Shown here: positions 19,226 through 29,378 of the stretch, piece by piece
Numbering within the stretch: position 1 is the first letter of the stretch
How the letters are laid out: the number at the start of each line of letters is the position of its first letter
DNA from: Chromera velia
Lineage: Eukaryota; Sar; Chromeraceae
Assembly (NCBI GenBank): GCA_018398765.1
Contig: JAHBMJ010004263.1
Coordinates: 20,876-65,875, forward strand
DNA length: 45,000 nucleotides
Reading direction: 5' to 3'
Notes under the pieces: model-generated
Told to the model about the DNA's origin: nothing
Database searches by the model: none
Seen by the model: the letters and a program-made list of their open reading frames with translations, nothing else
Translations under genes and position numbers: made by a program

Positions 19226-22200
19226 TCATATTGCCTCTTGCAGTCTGTCGACGACTCTCTCGACAAGTCTCCTCACTACTCTATTTCCTGCCTCCTCCAG
19301 ATTCCTCCTTTCTACATCATCCAATTTCCGAAGAGACTCACTCAATTCCCTCATACCCTGATCATCTGAACCTGAGGGAACCCCCCCAGTCTCTCCCCCA
19401 GTGCCCCCCCCTGTCCTTGACATCAATCGCAACAAAGGAACTGCAACACGCTCAACCGCTCCCGCAGGGACCAGAGATGACAACCCACTAGGCAGATTGC
19501 CTGTCCCAATCACATTCAAAAAGAATCTAGAGGCTGCTCTAGGATCCAACAACGCATTCCCATTCACCACCACACTCGCGTCTTCCCCCAAAGTTTGTTT
19601 TGCAAGGTCAGTCAACGAAATGGCATACAACTCCTCCTCTCTGGACAACTTGGGTGCTGCAAGGTCAAGAAATTGATTCGGTGACAAGACTACAGGTGTG
19701 AAGGCCTCACGTATCCTCCTCGGACTCAAACCCAAACTCAGTCCACCCAACCCCACCCCACCCCCGAGAGCCCCCTCCCCCCCCTGCCCTCCCGAGAACC
19801 CCCCCGCCTCGCCTGTTGACTCCCCAGCCTCTCCAAAGTTTAGGGCCGTCTTCTTGGGGATCAGGAAAGGAAGGGCGGCAGTCTCGGGAGGGGGCAGAAA
19901 GTTCGAGAAGAAGGGAACCTGCGTGCATTGCATGAAGAGAGAAAGGCAAATTCATGTGCTTTCAGCATTATTCTGCACAGCAGAAAAGAGTCGTCTGACT
20001 GCGTGATACAAAAGCCTAACAAACAAAAAGCAGGGAGAGAAAAACTGCTCAGCACGAGGAGAGAAAACAGACACCAAAAGCGGCAGAAACAAAAGACCAA
20101 GCAAGCCCACCTCACTTGATCAACAGAACCTTTCGATTCATTCCTCCGATGGAGAGAGACATAAACTCACATGCAGCTAGACCTTCGCCTTCTTCCTCCC
20201 TTCTCACAAAATCAATCAAACGAGAGGGGCGGTGACAGAAGAAAAGAAAATACTGCAGAGGAAAGCGGATGCACAGAAAGGTCTCAGCGACTCATATTAG
20301 AGAGCCCCAAGCAAGCAATCCATGCAGCTCCACAGCATCAAATGGGTCGAAAATCAATGCAAAAACACCCAACGAACACACGAACAAAAAACAAACAAAC
20401 AAACTCACCCGAGGTATCCTCACGTTGATCTGGCTGTAGGCTTTCCTTGCTGCCTGCCTGGTGAGGATGTCGAAGGCCAACACCGCTTCTTCCTCCAGGA
20501 GTTTCCTCAGAGACTCCGCACGAGGGGACAGAAGGAACTGGAGGGATTCCGAGATCCCCACCGAATCTTCAGGCAAACTGTCCAGATCCACAAACGCATC
20601 GCCAGTCGTTGCGACTTTCCCCAAAGCAGAGTTTAACAACACAGACAGACGAGTAGTCTGTAGCTGTCCGTTCTCAGAAGTGCTGTACAAAACTTCTTGC
20701 AGTGCCTTTTGAATCTCCGGCCTGTCCTCCCTCAAAAGTTTTCTTGCAACAAATGGATAAGTCTCCATAATCAAACCGTAATCAGGGTTTCCGCTCAACG
20801 CCACCCCTTCCAGTGTAATGATGGCCCGACCCAACAAAGCAAAGTAGGGGGGGATCGAGAAGGGAATATCATTCAAAACCGTCAACGCATCCTGAGTCAT
20901 CTTCTGGAACCCCCCCGTGTTTCCCTCCATCGTCCCATCGATACCGTATTGCTTTCGGACTTCCTCCTCGTACCTGCAAGGCACTCACCAACAGGTCGAA
21001 AATTCAAAGGACGACTGATTACTAAAACAAAACACGCATGCACTTCTCTGTTGTTCCCACAAGGTAGCTCAGATGGCATCCAAAACAGACAAAAAAAATG
21101 AAACACCAGCCCCAACCTCCACTCCTGCTTTCCCTCTCCCCTGTCTGCTGACCTCTTTGCCCCTCCCCCCTTGACATATGGGGTGAGTGCCTTGTCCATC
21201 AGGGGCACCACCAGGGCCCTGTTGCAGTCAGAGGGGAGGACTCCGAGGGCAATGAAGTCATCCACCAGACTCTCATAGTCCCTGCAGGGAGGGATGCGCG
21301 CACATGTGGTCAGATACAAGGGTAGAAAGAGGGACAGCGGATGAAAGGGGAGCCCGTACACACTCAGAGAGAGAGAGAGAGAGACAGAGAGAGAACAGAG
21401 AGAGAGGTTCCCCAACCGACCGACCGACCTGTTGGCCAAATGAATGATTGAGGAGACCATCGTGTCGATGTCCTCCTGTTTGATTGAGGCCACCAGACCG
21501 AAGTCAATCAGGGCCATGCGAGTCTCCGTGTCCCCGACCTTCCTCGGTTCATCCAGAAGGAGAATGTTACCAGGGTGGGGGTCTGCAGGCAAGCAAGAAT
21601 ACAGTCAACCTACGCATACACATCTCTGAAGCTCCTGTCTTCTCTCTCTGCTTTTTGGGCCTGTCCGAGTCCTTCTGGGTCTTACAGGTTAACGGGCGTT
21701 TTATGCACAAAAGAGCTTGCCATGACGCGCGCAAAAAGGGGGGCGGAGAAGACAGGAAGAAAGGCCGACAGGAAGAAACGGACAGGCAGACTATGAGACA
21801 GAAAAACAAGCCGACGGACCGACCGACCTGCATGGAAGAAGCCGAGAGAGAGCAACTGGGTTGCAAATGCCTCCTGCGCCGGATTGATGAGGTCTTTGAG
21901 GTCCTCTTTCGGAATCGTGGACAGCTTCCGACCGTCAACCCACTCACTCACCTGCAGGCAGGCAAGTAGCCAAGTGGGATCATCGAGTGAACACAGGAGG
22001 ACGGGGGTTGCATGGTCACGAAACGAAACTTCCCTCCAACGCACCAACCCACTGGATCATTTATAAGCATACACAAGCATCGTGAGTTCCTTTCCTTGTC
22101 CATTCTGACCCACCACCCCCCGTTTAACCTCGAATCGCCCGCTTCTCTGAAGCTCTCTTTTTTTTTCTCTCTCGCCCTCTGTTTCTCTGTCTGACGATTT

Positions 22201-25200
22201 CTCTCACTTTTTGCCAGGCGCTCTGTCAGTACGTTTGGGAGAGGTTAATCTTTCTGTCTGGTTGCGCACGCAGAAGGGTGGGGAGAGAGCTTCTCGCGGT
22301 GTCTCTACAAACGCAGCGCCCCTTGGTGCGCACTCTTGGTAGACCCAAAACCAAGCACACTGACTCCTTCATCCCTCTAATTTATGCACCCATCCCTCTG
22401 TCCACTCACCAAGATCCTCCTAGTGCTCAGCTCTTCCTTCACTTCAGGGATGTACACTCCTGTCACGTTCTCCTTCGCGAGCAGGTCCCTCATTCTCATC
22501 TGATTCGCCCCCTCGTTGAAGAAGTCCAGCTCCGTGTAGAAACCGATCGCCCACTCATTCAGCAACCCGACGTAGTTCGTCCGTTGCTGGGGTGCGAATC
22601 TGCGAGAGTGCACGTGCACAGGCAGCGACAGGGAGGTGGGGCAACGTGTTGGTGCAGTAAGAGGCACACACAGACATACTGACACTTACTACCCATACTG
22701 GCTGCCAATTAAACTTTTAGGCAATCAGCGACGGGGCGCCATGACTGACTCATTCAGACACCGACGTAGGTCTGTGGGAAAGTTGAACCGGGGGGCGAGC
22801 ACAACGAGCGAATGACAGGAACCAGAGAACTAGACACCGAAGATCTCTTCCAGCTTCAAAGCAGACCAGACGCACTCTCTCTCCCTCACACACACGCACA
22901 CAGTCTCACACACACACTCTCACAGAGAGAGAGAGGGGGNNNGGGGGGGGGGGGGGGAGAGACAGAGGGAGAGGGAGAGAAAGAAGCACGCAAATCTATT
23001 GGCTGAGAAGGCCGGAGAGATGCTCCGTTTATGACCGCAACAGTCGCAATTCAATCCCAACCCACTCCCCCCCAATCCGCCATTGAACCCACGACCGAAC
23101 CTCTCCACGAGTCCCTGATAGACCTCCGCATGCATTTTCTTTCATACAGAATTCTTTCATACAGAATGAAAGAAAAAACGAACCTCTCCACGAGTCCCTG
23201 ATAGACCTCTGCAGCCCTCCTGAGGACGTAGAGATCCTTCGACACCGTCTCCAACACCGCGGGTCTCTGCACCTTCACGGCCACGATCTCCCCAGTGGAG
23301 GCCAATCTCGCCTTGTACACCTGAGCAAGGGAGGCGGCTGCTACAGGCTCCTCTGAGATCTCAGAGAAGAAACTCTCCAGAGGCCCCCCGAGCTCAGACT
23401 CGATCTGACGAATGGCAGTCGCTGTGTCGAAAGGCTCAACAGAGTCCTGCACACACATGATCACACACAGTCTCACCCCCTCTTGGTTGATGCTGAGCCA
23501 GCATAATGACCTTCTGGGCAGCTCACAGACTTGTGTTCACTCCGGGAGTCCAAACCTCTTTTTTTCTTTCTCGCATCCACACACTTCCACACATTCCTAC
23601 AGGCACGACGCACACGCACAGATACAGCTTCCCGCTCGGCGCTGACAGGCCCCGACGGACCACTGTGACGCCTTTTCTCTTCTCCCATTCTTTCGAAATC
23701 CCTGCGAGAAAGGTCCTCTATCCACGAGCACGGAAGAAATACAAAAAACAGGCAGACAGGCAGGCAGACGGACCTGCAGAATCTTCAGTTCGTCGAGGGC
23801 CGATTGGGGCAGCACGTCCGGACGCACCGACAGCATCTGGCCCATCTTCACGTAGGTGGGTCCCTGCATCCATAGAGGCAGCAAGGCCATGCAAACAGTT
23901 TGGCGTGCCGTGCGCGTGCGCGCGAGAGTTTGAGCGCCAAGCGGTTCAGCACGGTACAAGTTCGACATCAGTGGGATAGAATAGGAGACGTTCTTTTTTA
24001 CTTCATTGCTTGTTTTCTACTCTGTTTCTGCCCGTTAGGCTGTGTGCTCGTCTACCTATTGCTATTCGGTTCGCCTTCTTTTCCCCTCCCCTCTTTCTCT
24101 TCCCCTTTCACTCTCTCATCCGATTGCCCGTAAACAAACTTTCGCGCTTCAGTTTGATCTGCAGAAAGTGTCTTAATCATCTTCAAAACACAACTTCACG
24201 AAAACACGGACACCTACCGGCGGGAGCCGCCTGAGAAAAGCGAAAGGAAAATAGAGACAGATAGAGGGGCAGCTAATCGTGAAGTTGTGAAGCGCAGAAG
24301 GCAGAGCTCAACCGACCAATTTCTCGAAGATCTCCCTGGCTTCCCTGGCCACAGAGGCCCCGTTCCTCGAGAGCTCCTCTGTCCCTCCTGCAGTCATGAA
24401 GTGAACGCATTTACTTTCATACATAATACAGATTCAAATGCATGCACCATTCCTCGAGAGCTCCTCTGTCCCTCCTGCAGCCATCAAGTGAACGGAGCGC
24501 GAGGCATCGTTCTGTTTGACACTCGCTCTTTGTAGTCCGATTCAATTCTTCTTATTCCAAATCCCTCATCGCCTCTCCGAGTCTCGGTGGCGTGCAACGA
24601 CAGAAAAAAAAGAGGCACAACCCCAAAAAATGTAGGACACGCACAGACAAACAAATTGGGGGCAGTGGCAGTGGTCGAGACAGACGCATGTGAAGATATC
24701 GAGACCCAGAGACAGATCACCCAAAAGCAAAATGGTTCTGAAAATGCAGAAGGAAACACTGTCGCCGGACAGAGTGTTGGACGAGCCAACGTTGTAAGCA
24801 TCCCGAAGAACTCTTCTCCCCAGGCGCCTATTTTTTTCGATCCGTTTCTCATTTCGGATCCTTCTGTGTCCCAGCCCCCTTTTCTCTCCCTGCGCCTTAA
24901 CCCCTTTACCGCTGCCTCTTCCTGCCCACCCGCACCCCACTCACCTGAGACCACCATTGTAATCATTTTCGTCAACAGGGGCACGGAGAGGCCAAGGAAC
25001 TGGGTCCATCTCTGTCTGAGAGCAGAGCCCTGGTTCTTCCAGTACTTCTCTATCAGCTGTTTATCGTACACCAGAGGGAGGCCTGCCTCGTCTACCTTCC
25101 CTCTTCTGTCGTCCCTCCCACCGTCCTTGAAGATCCAGCTCTTTGACGTCTCCGGAGCTTCTAGGCTCTTGGAGTCGACTGCCTCGTTCACAGCAGCAGC

Positions 25201-25470
25201 AGCGACCACGGCAGCAGAGGCCATTGCAGCAGCCTTCGCTCTGTCAAGCACATTGGGTCCCTCGCTGGTCTTGCGGTCCTCAGTGCGGGGTGCGGTGTCG
25301 GGAGAGGCCATGAATAAAGAACTACGGGATGTATGTCTGATGCCACTAGAAACTGCACTACGACTTCTCAGGTGAAGCCAAGGTTGACTATGAAAAGCGG
25401 TAAGTCTCCATGCCTCACTAAGGGAGACAAGGGAAGAGGTGAGAACAAAAACCTTCACCAAGCAAGGCAT
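19226..25470 (-). CDS. Plastid-targeted ABC1 (UbiB/ADCK-like) atypical kinase, ten exons
   Basis: Exons in transcript order: 25470-24945, 24387-24317, 23863-23774, 23446-23184, 22599-22410, 21951-21828, 21582-21429, 21281-21153, 20973-20409, 19918-19226. They total 2,805 bases (934 residues plus TGA) and every junction keeps phase. ABC1 proteins are protein-kinase-like ATPases tied to prenylquinone metabolism; plant members act in plastids. Hallmarks: KMGQ (205-208), SVRPDVLP, the Ala-rich loop AAASLAQVY (265-273), the lysine in VAVK (287), ELDFFNEGAN (341-349), HADPHPGN (420-427) and IDFG (447-450). Residues 1-22 form a signal peptide followed by an Arg/Ser-rich transit-like stretch, so a complex plastid is the likely site. 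About 480 residues follow the DFG, including a Gly-rich patch (about 735-765). The start is the ATG beginning this leader; an in-frame upstream extension exists but would hide the signal peptide. Confidence 0.92.
22940..22942. other. Three undetermined bases in a G run
   Basis: N at 22940-22942 inside a poly-G tract of kinase intron 4. The length of this homopolymer is not reliable. Confidence 0.95.
23096..23213. repeat. Duplication across the exon 4 donor with filler sequence
   Basis: The exon 4 end plus donor (23179-23213) recurs at 23096-23130, 34 of 35 bases alike. The 48 bases between (23131-23178) contain GCATTTTCTTTCATACAGAA and a second TTTCATACAGAA. The outer donor, if used, would add 83 bases and shift the frame, so the inner one at 23183-23182 is the productive site. 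Confidence 0.8.
24363..24494. repeat. Duplication across the exon 2 acceptor with filler sequence
   Basis: The start of exon 2 with its CTGCAG acceptor (24363-24407) recurs at 24450-24494, 43 of 45 bases alike. The 42 bases between contain CATTTACTTTCATACATAAT. The outer acceptor is intact but would add 87 bases with an in-frame TGA, so the inner acceptor (24389-24388) is the productive one. Confidence 0.8.
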
Positions 25471-26246
25471 TTTGCTTGCAAGGCAAAGAAAGGAAGAAAG
25501 AGACGAGTTAGGCAGACTGATCGATTTCCGATTCACGAACAAATCCGACCGAAGAAGAGAAAGGAAGGCGTGCGCGCGTGCTTCGGACAGAACCGCCAAC
25601 TTTGAGCGACAGAGACAGTCAGTCAAGAACCGTTGTGATCTACTGAAACAAGCGGTTCTTCTTGTTTGTCAGTTCAATAGAATTCCAGTACAGCCTGGTG
25701 AGGTTCGGTCTCAGCGTTGAGATATCGTCGAGTAGCTGCGTGACGGACCACTCTGGGCCCAAATGGGCCCCGGCGTGCCCCGGCATGCCTTTTCCGACGT
25801 TTTGTTTAGCTTGCCGTCTCCGCAGTCTCGCGTCGAGGCTTCTTGAAGCCGGCCTGTTTCAACGTGAACTGAATAACGCTGAATTCTTCTTTCAATGGTT
25901 TCTTGGAATCTTTCGGTAACACGCCAGAAATAGCTCGGATACCAGATGATCTCTTCAAAGTAAACGGGCCAAGCTGAAGATTTGGACGGCTGAAAGAACC
26001 TCATTACTGGAAGTTAAGTAGAGTTCAAGCACGCCCGTCTACGTTGACGGAATTCAGAAATTGCCAGGCAGGCTTTGGGCACGCAGCCCTTTCCAGCAGT
26101 TTACGGACTGACCTGTTAGTTCATCTGAGACTTCCTCCCACTCCCATTTGGACCCATTTCTTGAGAGCGTTGGATAGTCTGAAAGTTCGTTCGGTGTGAG
26201 CCACAAGCCTCCCCATTGTGAATGCCATTTGTCTTGCCTGTGCTCG
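25471..26246. promoter_or_regulatory. Shared intergenic region of two divergent plastid-protein genes
   Basis: 776 bases between the ATG codons of the ABC1 kinase (minus) and the bilin reductase (plus). It must contain both promoters unless transcripts start inside a neighbour. GGGCCCAAATGGGCCC at 25756-25771 is a near-perfect palindrome. I see no TATA-like element I would defend. The minus strand here also shows an open frame (26004-25711) and a possible acceptor followed by a 184-base frame to a TAA (25989-25806), which I do not recognise. Confidence 0.5.
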
Positions 26247-27389
26247 ATGAATTCGCCAAATTTCCTGAGGCTCTCTTCCCTTGCGACTTTTGTTCTTTTG
26301 TTCCTCTTCCTTCCTGGAAGTTCTTTTCATCTTCTTACTCATGGTCATGGACGTTCGCGGAAGTTCCCTTTGGTGTATGGGTGGGAGAAAGGAGACGGCC
26401 AACGGCGAAGAGTGAGCCAGACTGTGCTGAGAGATGCACCGCCGGGAGGGTCAACAGAAGCGGTTATAAGTCTTCCCACAGTTGCAGAGGGAAATATTGA
26501 ACAGGAATCTGATCAGGGTGGGGAGAAGGGTATTCCTGTTCCTCTTCCATGGCAGCACCCACCGATGAGTTCTGACAGCGTGAAGACGTACAGCCCCGTA
26601 GGGTCTTGGTTGTATACCGAGGTGGTGTCTGGTCTGCCTGGAATACAGAGGGAGGGGGTGGAGAAGGATTTGGCACTGCAAAGGAATGAGAAGCCGGCAG
26701 CGTGCATGGCCAATGCGTGCTTCAGATCAACGCATTTTCGGAAAATTCGGATGACTTATTTTGATGGGGGAGAGGGGGGAATGCAGGTGTTCAACGCTCT
26801 TTTCTATCCCGACCCTTCTCTCTTTGTTCCCTTTCCCGATAGAAATTCATCAGGAGGCTGGGCCCCTCCCCTGTTGGGCATTGACCTGATCAAACTGAGC
26901 TCCAACAGATACCTTGAGGTGATAGACGTTCAGCCCCTCTCGGAATCGGCAGAGTATCGGAGGCACGTTGTGGAGAAACAGTTTACAAATTTGAAAAGGA
27001 AATTTGAAGAGAAATTTGGAGGCAAGCCTTCGAAAAGATTTTATGAAGGGGCGGAATTCTTTTCAGATCAGATGCTGTATGGCAGATTCGAAGACGACTC
27101 CCACCACCAAGACCATCTGATTCCTGCAGTTCAGGACTACGCGCGCAAGTATGTGGAGTTCGTGACGTCGTTGCCATCTGCTGGTTCCTCCACTTCCTTT
27201 CCAGCAGACAGAGAAGGAGGGGGCTTGGAGACTGTAAGAGAGGCCCTACGGTTGCACACTGCGCATGATAATTACAGTGCACGGCGGGATCCGGCCAAGC
27301 GAGTCTTTGCGCGTTTTTTCGGCGATGAGTGGTCGGAGCGGTTGGTCCGGAAGTTTCTCTTTGACCGGGCAGTTTTTGAAGACAGATGA
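26247..27389 (+). CDS. Ferredoxin-dependent bilin reductase (HY2/PcyA/PebA family), plastid-targeted
   Basis: 380 residues, one exon, TGA at 27387-27389. The family reduces biliverdin to open-chain bilins with electrons from ferredoxin. Visible family blocks: KIRMTYFDGGEGGMQVFNAL (166-185), a PLLGIDLIKL block (208-217), EVIDVQPL (224-231; Asp227 is the probable catalytic-site Asp), FFSDQMLYGRFEDD (271-284) and the C-terminal YSARRDPAKRVFARFFGDEW (343-362) with LFD (371-373). The leader is bipartite: hydrophobic residues 9-22, a PGSS/F cleavage site with Phe27 at +1, then a His/Arg/Lys-rich stretch. That is the classic signal for complex red-type plastids. The start is the first ATG in frame (26247); upstream only GTG extends the frame. 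The product (phycocyanobilin, phycoerythrobilin, phytochromobilin or other) cannot be told from sequence by eye. It has no introns, while its divergent neighbour has nine. Confidence 0.9.
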   Translation: MNSPNFLRLSSLATFVLLFLFLPGSSFHLLTHGHGRSRKFPLVYGWEKGDGQRRRVSQTVLRDAPPGGSTEAVISLPTVAEGNIEQESDQGGEKGIPVPLPWQHPPMSSDSVKTYSPVGSWLYTEVVSGLPGIQREGVEKDLALQRNEKPAACMANACFRSTHFRKIRMTYFDGGEGGMQVFNALFYPDPSLFVPFPDRNSSGGWAPPLLGIDLIKLSSNRYLEVIDVQPLSESAEYRRHVVEKQFTNLKRKFEEKFGGKPSKRFYEGAEFFSDQMLYGRFEDDSHHQDHLIPAVQDYARKYVEFVTSLPSAGSSTSFPADREGGGLETVREALRLHTAHDNYSARRDPAKRVFARFFGDEWSERLVRKFLFDRAVFEDR

Positions 27390-27504
27390 ACCCAGATGCC
27401 GTGAATTCATGCTTGACTAGTTCTAAATTAGAGAAGAGGGGCATGCAATCCCCTTTGCAATCCGAGTCCCCTTCAACTATGAATTTTATTTTGTTACTCG
27501 TGTC

Positions 27505-27512
27505 GTCTCATG
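27505..27512. repeat. hAT target-site duplication (left)
   Basis: GTCTCATG, repeated exactly at 29371-29378. Confidence 0.8.
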
Positions 27513-29370
27513 TAGGGATAGCTATCGTATCGATATCGTATCGTATCGGTATCGGCATCGAAGTATCGACTATCGGTTCTTTCTCGAGCGGCCGAGTATC
27601 GGTTAGTATCGGCCTGCTTAGAGCTTATGAATATTTGTGAAGGACTATTATGTGGCCAGGCGCGCGCCGGGCTGGGCCTCGGTGCTCGAAGACCGGGCGC
27701 GGCCGCCGGCCCAGTAACACGTATACCGTACGTCCCCAACCGGCTCCATGCGCGGAACCGTGGCTTCATGGAGCATACACTGAATTCAGCCTCAGCGGCC
27801 GGAACAACGCCTCAAGACAAGACTGTATGTTCACTGCATCCGATCTAACAGAGCTTCATCATTTCCGTTTTCTGAACAAAACCGCTTCTGGACAATCAAA
27901 GCATCATAACAGCGAGAAGGGGAAAAAACAAGTTAAGGTGTGGGCATATTATAAATGTCAGGCCGGTGGATAGAAATTTTGTCTCCTCAGCATGCAGAGT
28001 TGCTTGACCTGTTGTTGACCTGTCGGAGTTGGCTTATTGGTCAACGTTCAAACAACTCAAGAACAGTAGTCTAAGAATCGTCTTTCCACAGTGTTGTCTC
28101 TTCTTTTTGTGCCGTCTTGGAGCTTCAAGAGTGACCGGATCGACCAGGATGTCAACATGGGCGAACTAAGATTTGGAAAGGTCAGTCATAAGTGAGGTCA
28201 CTGTCATTTGGTAATATTCATACTCTACCATTGAAGCTTGCCACTTTACCATTGATGTTCAACACTAAGCATGCTTCTGATGACCTTATCTTTTACAAAA
28301 GCTTGCCACTTAGCGACTCGCTGCTCGTTTTTCGACGTTGACCTAGCTTCCTGCAACGGTTTGGTCTTCACACCCTCTGAATCATAAAACACAGACCAGG
28401 ACCGTCTATCTGTTTCCTTGTGGGAACCTTTATAGTCCAACGTGTTTATTTTGGTCTTCTTTATGCTTTCACTTATGCAAAAGGCACTCCTAATACCGTA
28501 AGCAGTGCTGTTTTTGTTTTTCTGAAACTGGATCTGCCCTCCCTAGAATGATTGGTGAGTTTGTCACTTGTGCCCGCTCCGCAGAGGAAGGAGAGGGCTT
28601 CCCCAAAGTCTAGAAAGCTCAAGATTGTCTTACTATGCATGTGTTCCAGCAATTTGTTGCAGCTTTAAAATCTCAGTTAGCCGTTTTACGTATTGGTTGA
28701 TTTTTATGGAGATGCACACCCATACAGATAAACATACAGACCGCTGCACACTATCAGACCTTTGACCTCACTTTTCTCTTCACTCCGCTTGCTGAGTATC
28801 AACCACCACGTCGCTTAAGAGAGTCCAACCTAAGCTGCTTGCTGCGTAGCTTATTTTTTCTTTCTTCTTTATGCTGCAAATCTACATGATTCCTTTGTAA
28901 GTGCAGAATAGTATGTGGATGTCTGCGTTTTACTATAAATTTAGTATGCATTCACTTGTATTTGGGTGATTTTGGCACACACATCAGAATAAAAACGAGT
29001 CTAACAGTTTGCGTCTAGTATAAGATTTCCAGGAATGACGTGTTGATGAAGTCATTGTTAATCTGATGATGTGTTGACTCTTTTAAAGGGGAGGGTTAGG
29101 GGGGTGAAGCCCCCCTTATAGTTTGGCCTTCTGAACGTTTTGGAGCCGATTTTCTAAGTAAAGTTGACTCTTTAAAAACATGAGATTTTTACAAAAAGTT
29201 TTTAGTTTGACGAATGATACTGTTTGCACTAGGTTTTAGCCTCGTACGCTAAAAATTTTATATTAGTATCGAAATTATCGACGATACCCCCTTTTTTTGG
29301 AACGTTAAATTCCGATATGATACCGATACGATACCGATTCGATACCGATACGATACGATAGCTATCTCTA
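27513..29370. mobile_element. hAT-like non-autonomous DNA transposon
   Basis: 1,858 bases. The left end TAGGGATAGCTATCGTATCG and, inverted, the right end TAGAGATAGCTATCGTATCG match at 19 of 20 bases. Terminal TAGRG and an exact 8-base duplication are hAT hallmarks. The terminal 80-100 bases are built of degenerate TATCG/CGATA units. Inside are a GC-rich block (27655-27720) and AT-rich DNA. The longest frames (27650-27973 plus, 28440-28246 minus) show no transposase motif. It lies 123 bases after the bilin reductase stop codon. Confidence 0.8.
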
Positions 29371-29378
29371 GTCTCATG
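29371..29378. repeat. hAT target-site duplication (right)
   Basis: GTCTCATG, identical to 27505-27512. Confidence 0.8.

Noticed and set aside
18611-19491. Plus-strand frames of 195 and 181 codons downstream of the kinase gene
   Set aside because: Biased composition, no domain, and partly antisense to the kinase's last exon.
24587-25375. 262-codon plus-strand frame
   Set aside because: Antisense to kinase exon 1, whose frame has a plastid leader and joins the conserved domain in phase.
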